Origin: Gemmatimonadota bacterium
Lineage (GTDB): Bacteria > Gemmatimonadota > Gemmatimonadetes > Gemmatimonadales > Gemmatimonadaceae
Length of the DNA stretch: 8,441 bases
Assembly (NCBI GenBank): GCA_947457715.1
Contig: CANGXK010000101.1
Location: 1-8,441 of the forward strand
Direction of reading: 5' to 3'
In this document: positions 7,208-8,441 of the stretch, piece by piece
Layout of the letters: the number at the start of each line of letters is the position of its first letter
How positions within the stretch are numbered: the stretch's first letter is position 1
The notes under the pieces: generated by a model
The model's input: the letters and a program-made list of their open reading frames with translations, nothing else
Told to the model about the DNA's origin: nothing
Databases searched by the model: none
Translations under genes and position numbers: made by a program

Positions 7208-7353
7208 GTACTCGGGGTTGAACGCGGCGATTGAGCGGAGCGGTCGGGCGATCGGAAGGATAGCAGCCGCGAATGCGTCACGCACTCCCCGCCACGGTCG
7301 GTCATCGGCGGTCCCCCCTTCCCGCCCCCGCGGGAAACCCTTAGATCACTACC
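7208..7353. other. Divergent intergenic region between murA and the DUF948-like gene
   Basis: This 146-bp stretch must hold the promoters for both directions. For murA a -10-like TATCCT lies at 7262-7257 on the minus strand, about 50 nt before the ATG, but no convincing -35 box sits at the right distance. For the rightward gene TTAGAT at 7341-7346 is weak, and no Shine-Dalgarno precedes ATG 7354, so a leaderless transcript is possible. The only clear structure is the inverted repeat at 7319-7336. No RNA gene or small ORF stands out. Confidence 0.4.
7319..7336. repeat. Inverted repeat TTCCCGC-N4-GCGGGAA
   Basis: Perfect 7-bp arms around CCCC, 18 bp in all, lying 17 bp before the ATG at 7354 and about 112 bp before the murA ATG. 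It has no T tract on either side, so it is not a standard terminator. It could be an operator for a dimeric regulator or an mRNA hairpin. In a GC-rich spacer, chance occurrence is possible. Confidence 0.4.
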
Positions 7354-7917
7354 ATGACCCTTGTCAGTGCGCTGTCTGCGCGGCTCCTGCAGGCCGCCGC
7401 ATTCCCGGACACCATCATCGCCCGCACCATACCCGAGCGTGGCATGCTGGAGTGGACGAGCGGTGTCCTCCAGATCGTCGTGCTGATTCTCGGCATCGGC
7501 GTGCTGATCGCGACGATCCTACTGATCCTCTCGCTGCGCGCCGGTGTGCACAAGTTCAACGAGACGGTCGATCGCCTGACGACGGAGACCAAGCCGTTGC
7601 TGGCGAACGCGACCGCCATCGTGGGCGATGCCCGCGAAGTCGTGTCGATGCTCCGGACTGATGTGGAGCGGGTCTCCGATGCCGCCGAAGCGCTGAGCGA
7701 GCAATTGCTCGATGCTGCGGACCGGACGGCGCGGCGCGTGGACGACGTGAACGCGGTCCTCGATGTGCTCCAGGACGAGCTGGAAGACACCGCACTTTCG
7801 GCCGTATCGGCCATTCGCGGCGTTCGCGTCGGCGCGAGCGAATTGACGGCGGGGTTGAGTCACCCTCGGCCACGTCGTACTCCTGCCCCTGTGGATGTCG
7901 ACGACGACGAAGACTGA
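7354..7917 (+). CDS. DUF948-like single-pass membrane coiled-coil protein
   Basis: 187 aa of unknown function. One strong transmembrane helix (about 37-61, GVLQIVVLILGIGVLIATIL) is followed by a long amphipathic helical region (about 65-150, with repeats such as ETVDRLTTETKPLLANATAI) and a Pro/Arg then Asp/Glu tail ending DVDDDED. A short membrane anchor with a heptad-like cytoplasmic rod and charged tail is the layout of DUF948 (YtxG-like) proteins, so I place it there by architecture rather than by motif. ATG at 7354 has no Shine-Dalgarno. Starting at Met30 (7441) would put the helix nearer the N-terminus, as is usual in the family, and is a real alternative. Its 3' end overlaps the next gene by 23 nt if that gene begins at 7895. 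Confidence 0.7.
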   Translation: MTLVSALSARLLQAAAFPDTIIARTIPERGMLEWTSGVLQIVVLILGIGVLIATILLILSLRAGVHKFNETVDRLTTETKPLLANATAIVGDAREVVSMLRTDVERVSDAAEALSEQLLDAADRTARRVDDVNAVLDVLQDELEDTALSAVSAIRGVRVGASELTAGLSHPRPRRTPAPVDVDDDED

Positions 7918-8441
7918 GCGCTCCGTGCTCCTACGCCACCGTGCCTGGATTGCCGGGGGACTCGCCGTACTCGTGGCGCTGGTGCTGTTCCCGACGGACG
8001 CCTGGGCGTGGACTCCGGGCACCCACGTGTTTCTGGGCGATGCGCTCCTTCGCCATCTGTCACTCGTGCCGTCCACGATCGCGGAGCTGCTGGCCGCCTA
8101 TCCCACCGACTTTCTGTACGGTTCGATTGCGGCGGATACCAGTATCGCGAAGAAGTACGCCGAGGTCGGCCGCCATTGTCATTCATGGCGGGTCGGACTC
8201 GAGATTCATGATCAGGCCGAGCCGCCGGCGTTGCGGGCCTTCGGCCTGGGGTATCTCGCACATCTGGCGGCCGACGTCGTCGCGCACAACTTTTTCGTGC
8301 CGAGACAGCTGGCGGTGACCTCAAGCACGACCGCGCTCGGTCACAGTTACTGGGAGAGCCGGATCGATACGCATCTTGGCGATCCCTGGCCACGTCGGGC
8401 ACGCGAGCTGTTGTCGGTCGACCACTCGCCGGCCGATCAGC
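7895..8441 (+). CDS. Secreted zinc-dependent phospholipase C-like protein (3' end beyond window)
   Basis: 182 codons are visible before the right edge. Residues 1-38 form a signal peptide: charged start (KTERSVLLRHR), hydrophobic core (IAGGLAVLVALVLF) and AWA cleavage site, leaving Trp39 as the mature N-terminus. The rest matches the zinc-dependent phospholipase C family (PF00882, Clostridium alpha-toxin, B. cereus PLC), where Trp1 itself binds zinc. Candidate ligands: Trp39, His44 (PGTH), Asp81 (SIAAD), His96 (HCHSW), His123, Asp127 and His131 (HLAADVVAHNFF), His150 and Glu154 (HSYWE, the HxxxE motif). The substrate could be phospholipid but is not proven, since many bacterial members are uncharacterised. 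ATG 7895 is chosen because it gives a proper signal peptide; GTG 7925 is an alternative that also keeps it. The 23-nt overlap with the preceding gene suggests cotranscription. Confidence 0.85.
   Translation, partial: MSTTTKTERSVLLRHRAWIAGGLAVLVALVLFPTDAWAWTPGTHVFLGDALLRHLSLVPSTIAELLAAYPTDFLYGSIAADTSIAKKYAEVGRHCHSWRVGLEIHDQAEPPALRAFGLGYLAHLAADVVAHNFFVPRQLAVTSSTTALGHSYWESRIDTHLGDPWPRRARELLSVDHSPADQ

Noticed and set aside
6128..7234. 368-codon plus-strand frame opposite murA
   Set aside because: Antisense shadow of a fully conserved MurA, with no recognisable domain.
7208..7285. 26-residue N-terminal extension of MurA from GTG 7285
   Set aside because: The conserved MurA sequence begins just after ATG 7207 and the extra residues match nothing in the family. 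The GGGGA before GTG 7285 leaves no spacing.
7188..7661. 157-codon plus-strand frame crossing the divergent intergenic region
   Set aside because: It runs antisense to murA, then through the promoter region and out of frame over the DUF948-like gene. The composition is non-protein-like and there is no start signal.

Overview
This window comes from a high-GC bacterial chromosome and is mostly conserved housekeeping DNA. My best guess at the source is Gemmatimonadota or a close FCB-group relative. That rests on the MurA type (GGD-x-IGRRRLDTH signature, recalled as Bacteroidota-like), the overall GC content, the very long Ala/Pro-rich IF2 N-terminus, and the gene order. It is an inference, not a database match.

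Layout. Positions 1 to about 5190 hold, on the minus strand, a translation/transcription operon in the order rimP, nusA, ylxQ, infB. infB (IF2) is cut by the left window edge. The genes are tightly packed: 9 nt between rimP and nusA, a 4-nt GTGA overlap between nusA and ylxQ, and a ylxQ stop codon lying inside the infB Shine-Dalgarno sequence. Upstream of rimP lies a leader of about 130 nt with a candidate promoter, a small GC hairpin and a strong intrinsic terminator. Positions 5184-7207 hold a second minus-strand pair, murA then pgeF, both linked to peptidoglycan. A 146-bp divergent intergenic region (7208-7353) follows. To its right, on the plus strand, are a small single-pass membrane coiled-coil protein (DUF948-like) and the first 182 codons of a secreted zinc-dependent phospholipase C-like protein, cut by the right edge.

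How the genes work together. RimP matures the 30S subunit, NusA controls RNA polymerase pausing and termination, YlxQ is a small L7Ae-fold RNA-binding protein, and IF2 delivers initiator tRNA. This is the classic rimP-nusA-infB cluster, whose E. coli version is autoregulated. MurA makes the first committed peptidoglycan precursor, and PgeF is reported to remove mis-incorporated serine from such precursors.

The points most worth a second look are the MurA active-site Cys-to-Asp replacement (predicting fosfomycin insensitivity), the terminator between the candidate rimP promoter and the rimP start (possible attenuator), and the complete zinc-ligand set of the PLC-like protein. I found no mobile element, CRISPR array, tRNA or rRNA, and no evidence for an undescribed multi-gene system.
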